Source of the DNA: an uncultured Clostridia bacterium | Lineage (GTDB): Bacteria > Bacillota > Clostridia > Christensenellales > Aristaeellaceae | DNA: 15,629 nucleotides | Assembly: GCA_946615495.1 (NCBI GenBank) | Contig: CAMOHY010000019.1 | Location: 1 to 15,629 of the forward strand | Direction: 5' to 3' | Part shown: positions 1 through 8,187 of the stretch, piece after piece | How the letters are laid out: the number at the start of each line of letters is the position of its first letter | How positions within the stretch are numbered: the stretch's first letter is position 1 | Translations under genes and position numbers: made by a program | The notes under the pieces: model-generated | The model's input: only the letters and a program-made list of their open reading frames with translations | Database searches by the model: none | Told to the model about the DNA's origin: nothing

Positions 1-57
1 CCCTTCCTGCAAAAATACTTCGTGCAGGGCGTTATGATCGGCTCGCTCAAGGAATAA
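1..57 (+). CDS. Carbohydrate ABC transporter permease, LplC/YtcP-like (C-terminal end only)
   Basis: The window opens inside a reading frame that ends with TAA at 55-57. The 18 visible residues begin PFLQKYF and end GVMIGSLKE. This closely resembles the conserved C-terminus of LplC/YtcP-type inner-membrane permeases, which commonly end in a QKYFVKGVMIGSIKG-like tail. The gene lies 47 bases upstream of a large solute-binding protein, and permease, permease, binding protein is the usual order in this transporter class. The assignment rests on a short tail plus context; the rest of the gene is outside the window. Confidence 0.75.
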   Translation, partial: PFLQKYFVQGVMIGSLKE

Positions 58-58
58 T

Positions 59-77
59 TCTCCGCGCCATACGGAGA
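59..77 (+). promoter_or_regulatory. Small intercistronic hairpin between permease and binding-protein genes
   Basis: TCTCCG (59-64) and CGGAGA (72-77) form a perfect 6-bp stem with a 7-base loop. No T-run follows, so it is not a terminator. Hairpins at this position in ABC operons can protect the upstream mRNA or raise binding-protein expression relative to the permeases. That role is inferred from position only. Confidence 0.4.
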
Positions 78-104
78 TTATATCAAAAAAGGAGGAAACA
101 TCCC

Positions 105-1703
105 ATGAAAAAACTGGCTGCTCTTATCCTGGTGCTCATCATGATGACCGGCACGGCGCTGGCGGACACGTCCGTCCTGAACACCGAAAGCGTCTACCCC
201 GTCGTCACCTCGGAACTGACCCTGGATATGCTGGGGCCCCGCGACGCCTCTCAGGGCGAATGGGAGGACCTGAAGTTCTTCAAAAAATGGCAGGAGATTA
301 CCGGCGTTAAGCTGAACATCGAAACCGTGCCCGAAGATAACTGGGCCACCGCCATCAACCTGCGCATGATGGAAGAAGGCAACCTGCCTGACTTCATCTA
401 TGCCGGCGGCATCACCGCGGCGCAGGAAGTGGACTGGGGCGACGACCAGGGCATCCTGCTGCCTCTGGAGGAGCTGATTCCCCAGTATATGCCTAATCTG
501 TCCGCTCTGCTGGACGCTGACCCCGTGCTCCGCAGCTCCATCACCACCCCCGCGGGCCACATCTACTGCCTGCCCTGGATCAACGATATGCCCCGCGACC
601 TGACCAGCGGCAAGTACTGGATCAACAACGCTTGGCTGCAAAAGCTGGGCATTGCGGAGCCCAAGACCGTGGACGAATTGTACGCCGCGCTGAAGGCCTT
701 CAAGGAGCAGGACCCCAACGGCAACGGCCAGGCCGACGAAATCCCCTACAGCGGCACCAAGCAGATCAAGGACTTCTACCGCACCCTGGCCTGGTGGGGC
801 AAGAACATTGACAACAACAACCAGCTGGGCACCACCGATGACGGCGAAGTGTACTACGGCCCCCTGACCCCCGAATGGAAGGAAATGGTCACCTTCTGGG
901 CCAACGCCTGGAAGGACGGCCTGGTGGACACCCAGATTTTTGAAATGGATTCCGCCGCGCTGAAGGCCAAGGGCCAGGCCGAAGGCGACCAGACCCTGGG
1001 CATGTTCCAGACCGCCGGCGCTTTCCTGGTAATTCCCTCTGAACAGAACGAAGATTACACCATCGTTTCCTGCCTGGTCAAAAACGAAGGCGACACCCCC
1101 GTATGGACCCGTACTACCGGCTTGAGCCGCGGCACTTTGGCCATCACCTGCGAATGCGAATATCCCGAAGTGGTGCTCCGCATGGCGGACTGGGTGTACG
1201 AGTGGAAAGAATACGAAGGCGGCATCTACAATATGCGCGGCGAAGCCGGCGTGGACTTCTACTATGTGGATGAAAACGGCGAACAGACCGAACAGGCCAA
1301 GATTGACCGCGAACACCTGGTGCTGGAATACACCGGCTACGATTCCTTTGAAGTGAAGCGCGCCAAGGTGCTCACCGCCAACTCCGGCTCCACCACCCCC
1401 GGCATCGGCGGCGGCACCATGCCCCAGGTTATCTATCCTTTGAACGACTGGATCAACACCGAAGTGGAACGCCAGCAGATTCCCTTCTGGAAGGTCGCTT
1501 ATCCCGATGTGTATCTCTCCGCGGAAGATACCAACCGCGCCGCCGACCTGAAGGTGCAGCTGGATTACGCTGTGGAAACCTGGACGGCTCAGTTCATTAC
1601 CGGCAGCAAGTCCGTCGAAACGGATTATGACGCCTTCCTGAGCGAAATCCAGAAGCTGGGCGAAGAATACCTGGCCATCTACCAGGCTGCTTACGCCAAA
1701 TAA
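105..1703 (+). CDS. Extracellular carbohydrate-binding protein of an LplA-type ABC transporter, no lipobox
   Basis: This 532-residue protein should bind a sugar or oligosaccharide outside the membrane and deliver it to the permeases encoded just upstream. A GGAGG ribosome binding site precedes the ATG. The N-terminus has two lysines, a hydrophobic core and an ALA cleavage site near residues 18-20, a type I signal peptide. No cysteine follows, so the lipobox typical of Gram-positive binding proteins is missing. The mature part has the size and pattern of the large LplA/YtcQ class. It includes a D-x-N-G-N-G-x-x-D-E calcium-loop-like motif at about residues 203-212 (DPNGNGQADE), common in that class. 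The substrate cannot be read from sequence. The family is well supported; retention at the cell surface without a lipid anchor is the open question. Confidence 0.9.
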   Translation: MKKLAALILVLIMMTGTALADTSVLNTESVYPVVTSELTLDMLGPRDASQGEWEDLKFFKKWQEITGVKLNIETVPEDNWATAINLRMMEEGNLPDFIYAGGITAAQEVDWGDDQGILLPLEELIPQYMPNLSALLDADPVLRSSITTPAGHIYCLPWINDMPRDLTSGKYWINNAWLQKLGIAEPKTVDELYAALKAFKEQDPNGNGQADEIPYSGTKQIKDFYRTLAWWGKNIDNNNQLGTTDDGEVYYGPLTPEWKEMVTFWANAWKDGLVDTQIFEMDSAALKAKGQAEGDQTLGMFQTAGAFLVIPSEQNEDYTIVSCLVKNEGDTPVWTRTTGLSRGTLAITCECEYPEVVLRMADWVYEWKEYEGGIYNMRGEAGVDFYYVDENGEQTEQAKIDREHLVLEYTGYDSFEVKRAKVLTANSGSTTPGIGGGTMPQVIYPLNDWINTEVERQQIPFWKVAYPDVYLSAEDTNRAADLKVQLDYAVETWTAQFITGSKSVETDYDAFLSEIQKLGEEYLAIYQAAYAK

Positions 1704-1729
1704 GCCCATGCCGGAGGCATTCCGGAAAT

Positions 1730-1793
1730 AAAAAAATCGGGGCATTCCTCCCTGCGAAAGCAGCGGCGGAATGCCCTGTTTCTTTGCTTTTTT
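1730..1793. terminator. Bidirectional rho-independent terminator
   Basis: GGGCATTCC (1740-1748) pairs with GGAATGCCC (1768-1776), a 9-bp stem. On the plus strand a T-rich tract follows (1777-1793). On the minus strand the A6 run at 1731-1736 becomes a T-run. The element therefore ends both the binding-protein transcript and the convergent CDF transporter transcript. Its plus-strand T tract touches the stop codon of the CDF gene. Confidence 0.85.
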
Positions 1794-2676
1794 ACTTTTC
1801 CTCCCCCACTGGGTTTTCGTGGATCATAATGTGCTTCACCTTGGGAAATTCCCGCTCGATATCATCATGTACGCTTTCAGCAATTTCGTGAGCCTGGTTT
1901 AACGGCAGCCTGCCATCCACGGATATTTCCATTTCAATGTACGCCCGGCTGCCGAAGCGGCGGGTGAGCAGCCGGTCCACGCCCTTTACGCCCTCATGCC
2001 GCAGGGCGCAGGCCCGAATGGCCGCCTCCGTTTCTTCGTCGCAGCTTTCATCCACCATTTTATCCACGGCGTCCTTGAAAATGTCATAGGCCGCTTTTAC
2101 GATCATCAGACAAATGACCAGGCTGGCCACAGGGTCCAGCACCGGCACGCCCAGCCGGGCCCCGCCGATGCCAATGAGCGCGCCGATGGAGCTGAGCGCG
2201 TCGGACCGGTGATGCCACGCGTCCGCCATCAGCGCGCTGGAATCCAGCTCCTTCGCCGCCTTCCGGGTATAACGGTACATGCCTTCCTTGACGGCGATGG
2301 AAAGCACCGCCGCCAGCAGCGCAAGGATGCCGGGGGCCTGCAGGGCCCCTTCCTGGGCGGAAAGAATATTTTTTACTCCCTGCCAGCCAATCATCAGCCC
2401 CGTGGCCAGCAGCACGCCGGACAGCACAATGGCCGCCACGCATTCCATGCGCTCGTGGCCGTAAGGATGCTCCTTGTCCGAAGCTTTTTGAGCCGCGCGG
2501 ATGCCGAACATGACAATCACGGTGCTGAACACATTGGACAGCGAATGCACAGCGTCGGAAATCATGGCGCCGGAATGGGCAAAAACCCCCGCCAGCAGCT
2601 TCACCGCGGAAAGCGCCGCGTTCCACGCAATCGTAAGCCGGGACACCTTCATGGCCCGCTCAGACGAACCTTCCAT
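1792..2676 (-). CDS. Cation diffusion facilitator (CDF) family divalent metal exporter
   Basis: This 294-residue membrane protein belongs to the CDF family (YiiP/FieF, CzcD), which exports divalent metals such as zinc, cobalt, nickel, iron or manganese in exchange for protons. Visible hallmarks are the TM2 motif ISDAVHSLSN (residues 39-48), the loop motif HPYGH (70-74) with D67 matching the second metal site of YiiP, and the TM5 motif H155-HRS-D159. A cytoplasmic C-terminal domain contains VDGRLPLNQAHEIAE. On the minus strand AGGAGG lies 8 bases before the ATG. Residue 48 is Asn where HSxSD-type CDF proteins usually carry Asp, giving an H-N / H-D transport site. The metal is not certain. The long structured leader upstream suggests that a metal controls expression. 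Confidence 0.93.
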   Translation of the reverse strand: MEGSSERAMKVSRLTIAWNAALSAVKLLAGVFAHSGAMISDAVHSLSNVFSTVIVMFGIRAAQKASDKEHPYGHERMECVAAIVLSGVLLATGLMIGWQGVKNILSAQEGALQAPGILALLAAVLSIAVKEGMYRYTRKAAKELDSSALMADAWHHRSDALSSIGALIGIGGARLGVPVLDPVASLVICLMIVKAAYDIFKDAVDKMVDESCDEETEAAIRACALRHEGVKGVDRLLTRRFGSRAYIEMEISVDGRLPLNQAHEIAESVHDDIEREFPKVKHIMIHENPVGEEK

Positions 2677-2766
2677 ACCAATTTCCTCCTGCCATTCCGC
2701 TTAAAAAACGGAAATAAAAAAATACCATACCATGCTTAAAATCTGCGGGGCGCACCGACGGGCACG

Positions 2767-2882
2767 CAGGCCCTTCGGCTTTATCCCCAGGGCGGCGAAA
2801 TATACTTTGGCGCCCTGGCGCGTCTGTCCCGCGGAAAATATGTATCCGCTGCCGCTTGCACGGCCCGGCTCCCAAGGGCCTG
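2767..2882 (-). promoter_or_regulatory. Structured 5' leader RNA of the CDF gene, candidate metal-sensing riboswitch
   Basis: Read on the minus strand, a perfect 9-bp stem (2874-2882 with 2767-2775) encloses three hairpins: 2861-2864/2851-2854, a weak 4 bp; 2845-2849/2831-2835, 5 bp; and 2811-2818/2787-2794, 8 bp. Together they form a four-way junction about 10 bases after the predicted transcription start. The junction contains GGGACAG (minus strand, 2830-2824). Downstream, an alternative hairpin (2761-2765/2752-2756, extended by 2766-2769/2743-2746) shares bases with the closing stem, which fits a switch. NiCo (czcD) riboswitches are four-way-junction RNAs that precede CDF genes in Clostridia, so that class is the leading guess. 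I cannot confirm its consensus by eye. Confidence 0.45.
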
Positions 2883-2898
2883 TTCATGTGTTTTCACA

Positions 2899-2927
2899 AT
2901 TATACAGGGGGAAGCCAAAAAAGGCAA
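2899..2927 (-). promoter_or_regulatory. Sigma-A-type promoter for the CDF gene
   Basis: On the minus strand there is a -35 TTGCCT (2927-2922), a 17-base spacer and a perfect -10 TATAAT (2904-2899). Transcription would start near 2892, giving a leader of about 215 bases before the CDF start codon at 2676. The perfect -10 box and ideal spacing support it; the -35 matches only in part. Confidence 0.65.
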
Positions 2928-2961
2928 GTCTAACCGTTTTTCTTTTTCCTTTTTTCCTTTC

Positions 2962-2990
2962 TTGCAACCCTTTCTATCTTATGCTATGAT
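2962..2990 (+). promoter_or_regulatory. Sigma-A-type promoter for the cyclo-ligase gene
   Basis: TTGCAA (2962-2967), a 17-base spacer and TATGAT (2985-2990). Transcription would begin near 2997, just ahead of the GGAGG at 3013-3017. The box also argues against any translation start as far upstream as 2962. Confidence 0.75.
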
Positions 2991-3024
2991 GAAGCCAACG
3001 ATTCTTTGGAATGGAGGAACGCCC

Positions 3025-3606
3025 ATGGGGGATAACGCGCTGCGCGCGCAAAAACAGGCGCTGCGGCGGCTCTGCGCGGAAAAAAGAGCCGCGATGACGC
3101 CGCAATTTCTTTTCGCCGCCAGCGAAAGCATCGCCCGCCGGGTGTCAAGCTCGGAGGCGTTTTGCCAGGCGGAGGGGATATTCAGCTATGTGAGCCTGCC
3201 AAACGAGCCCGATACCCGCGCTTTGATCGAGCTTGCGTGGGCAAAGGGCAAGCGAGTGTATGTGCCCCGGTGCCGCGGCAAAGGCCTTATGGAAGCGGTG
3301 GCCGTTTCCTCCTGGCAGGACCTGCTGCCCGGCGCCCTGGGCATTTTAGAGCCCAGGGAGGAAATTCTCTCCGAACCCGCCCCCGCCATCAGCCTTGCCC
3401 TCGTGCCCTGCGTGTGCGCCGGGCTGGATGGCCGGCGGCTGGGCCACGGCGCGGGATATTACGACCGGTTTTTGAAATTTCATCCTACAGCCAAGATCTG
3501 CCTGTGCTTTCATGCGCTGCTCTTCCCGGATATCCCCATGGATGCCCAGGACGTTTGGATGGACGCCGTTGTGACGGAAAACGGCTGGTTTCAGCGGAAA
3601 AAATGA
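3025..3606 (+). CDS. 5-formyltetrahydrofolate cyclo-ligase
   Basis: This cytoplasmic enzyme (193 residues, normal size) uses ATP to convert 5-formyltetrahydrofolate to 5,10-methenyltetrahydrofolate, returning a storage or inhibitory folate to the one-carbon pool. An N-terminal basic helix (KQALRRLCAEKRAAM) is followed by DTRALIELAWAKGKRVYVPR. The family signature LGHGAGYYDRFL at residues 139-150 contains the nucleotide-binding glycines. ATG 3025 is chosen because GGAGG sits 7 bases upstream. The frame is open back to 2962, but that stretch coincides with the promoter. The gene has its own promoter, and a separate promoter follows for the next gene. Known family names are fau, ygfA and yqgN; no specific symbol is assigned. 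Confidence 0.93.
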   Translation: MGDNALRAQKQALRRLCAEKRAAMTPQFLFAASESIARRVSSSEAFCQAEGIFSYVSLPNEPDTRALIELAWAKGKRVYVPRCRGKGLMEAVAVSSWQDLLPGALGILEPREEILSEPAPAISLALVPCVCAGLDGRRLGHGAGYYDRFLKFHPTAKICLCFHALLFPDIPMDAQDVWMDAVVTENGWFQRKK

Positions 3607-3624
3607 AAAACTGCCGCCCTTTTC

Positions 3625-3653
3625 TGGACAGGGAAGCGGGATTGGCATATAAT
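3625..3653 (+). promoter_or_regulatory. Sigma-A-type promoter for the M32 carboxypeptidase gene
   Basis: TGGACA (3625-3630, five of six consensus bases), a 17-base spacer and a perfect TATAAT (3648-3653). Transcription would start near 3660, about 28 bases before the ATG. There is no terminator after the cyclo-ligase gene, so readthrough is also possible. Confidence 0.8.
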
Positions 3654-3687
3654 AGGTAGCATATAAAAGCTTTACGAAAGGCAGCGG

Positions 3688-5202
3688 ATGCACATGGAAC
3701 TGGAAAACGCGAAAAAGGAACTGCTTCAATTGCAGGAGCGCATGAGCGCCTATAACCACGCTATGGGCTTAATCAGCTACGACGGGGAAACCACCGCGCC
3801 CAAGGGCACGGCGCAAAACCGCGCCCATTCCCTGGGCATTTTGAGCGAAATCACCTATCAGCTGTCCACCGGCAAGGACACGGTGGCGCTGCTGGAATAC
3901 CTGGACGCGCACAAGGATGAGCTGACGCAAAAAGAAAAGCGCATGGTGTACCTGCTCATCAAGGATATCCGGTTCATGCAGAAAATTCCCATGGAGGAAT
4001 ATGTGGCCTACCAAAAGCTCACGGTGGAATCTCAGGACGCCTGGTACAACGCCAAAATGAACGATGATTTTGCCTCCTTTGAGCCGTATCTGGAAAAAAT
4101 TTTCGATTATCAAAAGCGCTTCGCCCATTACGCCGCGCCGGACATGGACCCCTATGATTACTGGCTGAACGAATATGAACCGGGGCTGAGCCGCAGGGTG
4201 TGCGATGAATTTTTTGCCACCCTGCGGCAGCGCATCGTGCCCCTCATCAAGGCCTGCGGGGAAAAGGACCAGGTCAGCGACGATTGCCTAAAGGGCGATT
4301 TTTCGGAGGATAAGCAGGAACAGCTGGCGCTGTGGCTGATGGAAACCATGGGGCTGGATAGGCAGCACGTGGGCCTTTCCACCACTGAGCACCCTTTCAC
4401 CACCTCCTTGGGTTCTCATTTGGATGAACGCATCACCACCCATTACCAGCGGGAGGACGTGTCCTCCTCCCTGTTCAGCGTGGTGCACGAAGGGGGCCAC
4501 GCCCTGTATGATACGGGCTCGGACGGGGATTTGGCCTACACCGTGCTGGACGGCGGCGTTTCCATGGGCATTCACGAAAGCCAGAGCCGGTTTTATGAAA
4601 ACATTCTGGGCCGCAGCAAGGGCTTTATCCGCTTTCTCTTCCCCAAGCTGCAGGAATTGTTCCCGGATGAAATGCGGCCTTATACCTGGCAGGATGTTTA
4701 CCGCGCGGTCAACCGGGTGCAGCCCTCGCTGATCCGCACCGAGGCCGATGAAGTGACCTACAGCCTGCACGTGATGATCCGCTATGAGATAGAAAAGCGG
4801 GTTATGGCCGGGGAGCTTTCCGTGCATGAGCTGCCTTGCGCCTGGAACAAAATGTACAAGGAATATTTGGGCGTGGACGTGCCCAACGACCGCCAGGGCG
4901 TGCTGCAGGACAGCCATTGGTCCTTCGGCGCCATCGGCTATTTCCCCTCCTATGCCCTGGGCAGCGCCTACGGCGCGCAGTTCATGGCGAAAATGAAGGA
5001 AAGCGTGGATGTGGATGCGGCGCTTGCGCAAGGAGATTTCGCCCCCATAAACGCCTGGAACAAAGAACACATCTGGCATTTCGGCAGCCTGCTCACGCCC
5101 AGGGAAATCCTGGATTCCGCCCTGGGCGCGCCCTTTGACCCCGCCTATTACTTACGCTATTTGGAAGAAAAATGCCGGGACGTTTACGGCCTGGACTATT
5201 GA
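3688..5202 (+). CDS. M32-family metallocarboxypeptidase (thermostable carboxypeptidase 1 type)
   Basis: This 504-residue protein, the usual length for peptidase family M32, removes C-terminal amino acids from peptides in the cytoplasm; it has no signal peptide. The zinc-binding HEGGH motif is at residues 267-271 and the third ligand lies in HESQSRF (H296, E297), matching the HEXXH...HES pattern of the family. Further family blocks are the N-terminal helical region with ISYDGETTAPKGT and the C-terminal GYFPSYALGSAYGAQ, typical of M32. ATG 3688 has AAAGG six bases upstream; a second in-frame ATG at 3694 would leave 12 bases, so the first is preferred. The gene has its own promoter. The TGA stop overlaps the -35 box of the following ABC operon. 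Confidence 0.94.
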   Translation: MHMELENAKKELLQLQERMSAYNHAMGLISYDGETTAPKGTAQNRAHSLGILSEITYQLSTGKDTVALLEYLDAHKDELTQKEKRMVYLLIKDIRFMQKIPMEEYVAYQKLTVESQDAWYNAKMNDDFASFEPYLEKIFDYQKRFAHYAAPDMDPYDYWLNEYEPGLSRRVCDEFFATLRQRIVPLIKACGEKDQVSDDCLKGDFSEDKQEQLALWLMETMGLDRQHVGLSTTEHPFTTSLGSHLDERITTHYQREDVSSSLFSVVHEGGHALYDTGSDGDLAYTVLDGGVSMGIHESQSRFYENILGRSKGFIRFLFPKLQELFPDEMRPYTWQDVYRAVNRVQPSLIRTEADEVTYSLHVMIRYEIEKRVMAGELSVHELPCAWNKMYKEYLGVDVPNDRQGVLQDSHWSFGAIGYFPSYALGSAYGAQFMAKMKESVDVDAALAQGDFAPINAWNKEHIWHFGSLLTPREILDSALGAPFDPAYYLRYLEEKCRDVYGLDY

Positions 5203-5227
5203 CATTTCCTGTCTGGGAAAATACAAT
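5199..5227 (+). promoter_or_regulatory. Near-consensus promoter of the sugar ABC operon, overlapping the upstream stop codon
   Basis: A perfect -35 TTGACA (5199-5204), a 17-base spacer and TACAAT (5222-5227). The TGA stop of the carboxypeptidase gene (5200-5202) lies inside the -35 box. The spacer holds an inverted repeat, TTTCC (5205-5209) and GGAAA (5216-5220), that almost fills it and could be an operator. Transcription would start near 5234, about 50 bases before the ATPase start. Confidence 0.85.
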
Positions 5228-5284
5228 GAAATCCTGAACTGAACGCACTATTTCCAAATTCACCGATGAAAAAGGATGATGGCC

Positions 5285-6394
<1,110 letters not shown>

Positions 6395-6405
6395 GGAGGC
6401 CGGAA

Positions 6406-7296
6406 GTGAAAAAGAAAAGTATGAAGGGCTGGCTGTACCTGCTCCCGGCCATGCTGTTTTTGGGCGCCTTCATGGTGTATCCCCTCATCGACGTGCTGGT
6501 ATACTCCTTCGAGGAGGGCTACAATTCCGCCAGCCAGACCTATTTCGGCGTGGGCCTATACAATTATTCCTACGTGCTCAGGGACCCCTATTTTCTCCAG
6601 GCGGTGAAAAATACGTTCCTGCTGGTTATCATTACGGTGCCCCTGTCCACCCTGATCGCCCTGCTCATTTCCCTGGGGCTCACCGCCATTAAGCCCCTGC
6701 GCAACCTGTACCAGACGGTGTACTTTCTCCCCTACGTGACCAATACCCTGGCCGTTGGCCTGGTGTTCATGATCCTGTTCAAAAAAACCGCCTACACCGA
6801 CGGCCTCATCAATTTGATGCTTCAATGGTTCGGCGGCTCCTCCATCGATTTTATCGACGGGCCGTACTGGGCCAAAATGTTCGTGCTGTGCTTCTATACC
6901 ATTTGGGTGGTCATGCCCTTTAAGATTCTCATTCTCACCAGCGCCCTGGCCTCCGTAAACCCGGAATACTACAGCGCCGCCAAAATGGACGGCACCCGGT
7001 CCTTCCGCGTGTTTTACAAAATCACCCTGCCCATGATTTCCCCCATGATCTTTTACCTGGTCATTACCGGGTTCATCGGCGCGTTCAAGGCCTACAGCGA
7101 CGCCATCGCCCTCTTTGGCACCGACCTGAACGCCGCGGGCATGAACACCATCGTGGGCTATGTGTACGATATGCTCTACGGCAACAGCGGCGGCTATCCT
7201 TCCTTCGCCTCCGCCGCGGCGCTGATCCTGTTTGCCATCGTGCTGACCATCACCTGCATTAACCTGATGATTAGCAAAAAGAACGTGCATTACTGA
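6406..7296 (+). CDS. Carbohydrate ABC transporter permease, MalF/UgpA type
   Basis: This 296-residue inner-membrane protein with about six membrane segments is one half of the sugar channel. The cytoplasmic coupling loop that docks on the ATPase is seen at residues 187-213, with AAKMDGT and KITLPMISP (the EAA motif). A GTG start at 6406 is chosen: AAGGAGG (6393-6399) lies 6 bases upstream, and the protein then begins MKKKSMKGWLYLLPAML, a normal N-terminus with a basic patch before the first membrane helix. A GTG at 6370 in the same frame would overlap the ATPase gene and has no ribosome binding site. The gap to the ATPase stop is only 11 bases, so the genes are co-transcribed. Confidence 0.94.
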   Translation: MKKKSMKGWLYLLPAMLFLGAFMVYPLIDVLVYSFEEGYNSASQTYFGVGLYNYSYVLRDPYFLQAVKNTFLLVIITVPLSTLIALLISLGLTAIKPLRNLYQTVYFLPYVTNTLAVGLVFMILFKKTAYTDGLINLMLQWFGGSSIDFIDGPYWAKMFVLCFYTIWVVMPFKILILTSALASVNPEYYSAAKMDGTRSFRVFYKITLPMISPMIFYLVITGFIGAFKAYSDAIALFGTDLNAAGMNTIVGYVYDMLYGNSGGYPSFASAAALILFAIVLTITCINLMISKKNVHY

Positions 7297-7311
7297 GGGG
7301 CGGTGACACAG

Positions 7312-8187
7312 ATGGAGAAAAAACTGGATTTTGACCGCATTGAGCGCCGCGCCGCCGGGCGGAAGGCCGCCTTCCGGGCCGTGGACTATTTCTTTCTCAC
7401 CCTGTGGGCCGTGATGGTGCTGTTTCCCTTCTATTGGATGCTGCTCACCTCCGTAAAAAGCTACAGCTCCTACAACGCGGAATATATTCCCCGGTTCTTT
7501 ACCCTGGCCCCTACCCTGCAAAACTATCACGACGCGTTTACCACCGTGTCCCTGGGCCGGTATTTCCTGAACACCATCATTTTTACCGTGGTGACCACGG
7601 GGCTGATGATGGTGGTCATCATCCCGGCGGCCTTCGCCTTTGCCCGCCTGGAGTTTCCGGGCAAGACCCTGGCCTTCACCCTGTTTTTGTCCCTGATGAT
7701 GATTCCCAACGAACTGGTGGTCATCACCAATTTCGTTACCATTACCAACCTGAGGCTGCGCAACACCTTTACCGGCCTCATCCTGCCCTCCGTCACCTCG
7801 GTGTTCTACATTTATCTGCTCAAGGAAAACTTTGAACAGATACCGGATGAATTGTACAAGGCCGCGCGGGTGGACGGCACCTCGGACTTTAAATACCTGC
7901 TCCGGGTGATGATTCCCATCAGCAAGCCCACGCTGGTGACCATTGTGATCCTCAAGGTCATCGAGTGCTGGAATTCCTATGTGTGGCCCCGGCTGATTAC
8001 GGATAACCCCAATTATTACCTGGTGTCCAACGGCATTCAGGAAATCCGCGAAAACGGCTTTGGCCGGGAAAACATTCCCGCCATGATGGCCGCGGTGGTG
8101 GTCATTTCCGTGCCGCTGATCGTGCTGTTCCTCATCTTCCATAAAAAAGTCATGGCCGGCGTATCGCGGGGAGGTACGAAAGGATGA
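7312..8187 (+). CDS. Carbohydrate ABC transporter permease, MalG/UgpE type
   Basis: The partner permease (291 residues, about six membrane segments). The N-terminal block VMVLFPFYWMLLTSVKS is characteristic of the MalG/UgpE group. The EAA coupling loop spans about residues 175-206 (IPDELYKAARVDGT and VMIPISKP). ATG 7312 is preferred: GGTGA (7302-7306) can pair with the 16S tail at 5-base spacing, while a GTG at 7303 lies too close to the purine-rich stretch. The stop codon overlaps the next start as ATGA (8184-8187), which implies translational coupling to the binding-protein gene. Confidence 0.94.
   Translation: MEKKLDFDRIERRAAGRKAAFRAVDYFFLTLWAVMVLFPFYWMLLTSVKSYSSYNAEYIPRFFTLAPTLQNYHDAFTTVSLGRYFLNTIIFTVVTTGLMMVVIIPAAFAFARLEFPGKTLAFTLFLSLMMIPNELVVITNFVTITNLRLRNTFTGLILPSVTSVFYIYLLKENFEQIPDELYKAARVDGTSDFKYLLRVMIPISKPTLVTIVILKVIECWNSYVWPRLITDNPNYYLVSNGIQEIRENGFGRENIPAMMAAVVVISVPLIVLFLIFHKKVMAGVSRGGTKG

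Noticed and set aside
78..1745. 555-codon open frame on the minus strand opposite the first binding protein
   Set aside because: It mirrors a well-supported gene in GC-rich DNA, is full of Gly, His, Val and Gln repeats, has no recognisable motif, and would run across the terminator hairpin.
2767..2882. 6S RNA, because the cyclo-ligase gene follows 6S RNA in gamma-proteobacteria
   Set aside because: The fold is a branched junction, not the single long rod with a central bubble of 6S RNA. The good promoter points to the minus strand, away from the cyclo-ligase gene.
2962..3024. Upstream extension of the cyclo-ligase frame to 2962
   Set aside because: That stretch coincides with the TTGCAA-N17-TATGAT promoter, and the GGAGG site fits the ATG at 3025.
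6556..8142. 528-codon minus-strand frame opposite the two permease genes
   Set aside because: Its product is dominated by His, Gln, Gly and Asp in a pattern typical of the complement of membrane-protein codons. The plus strand encodes two clear permeases.
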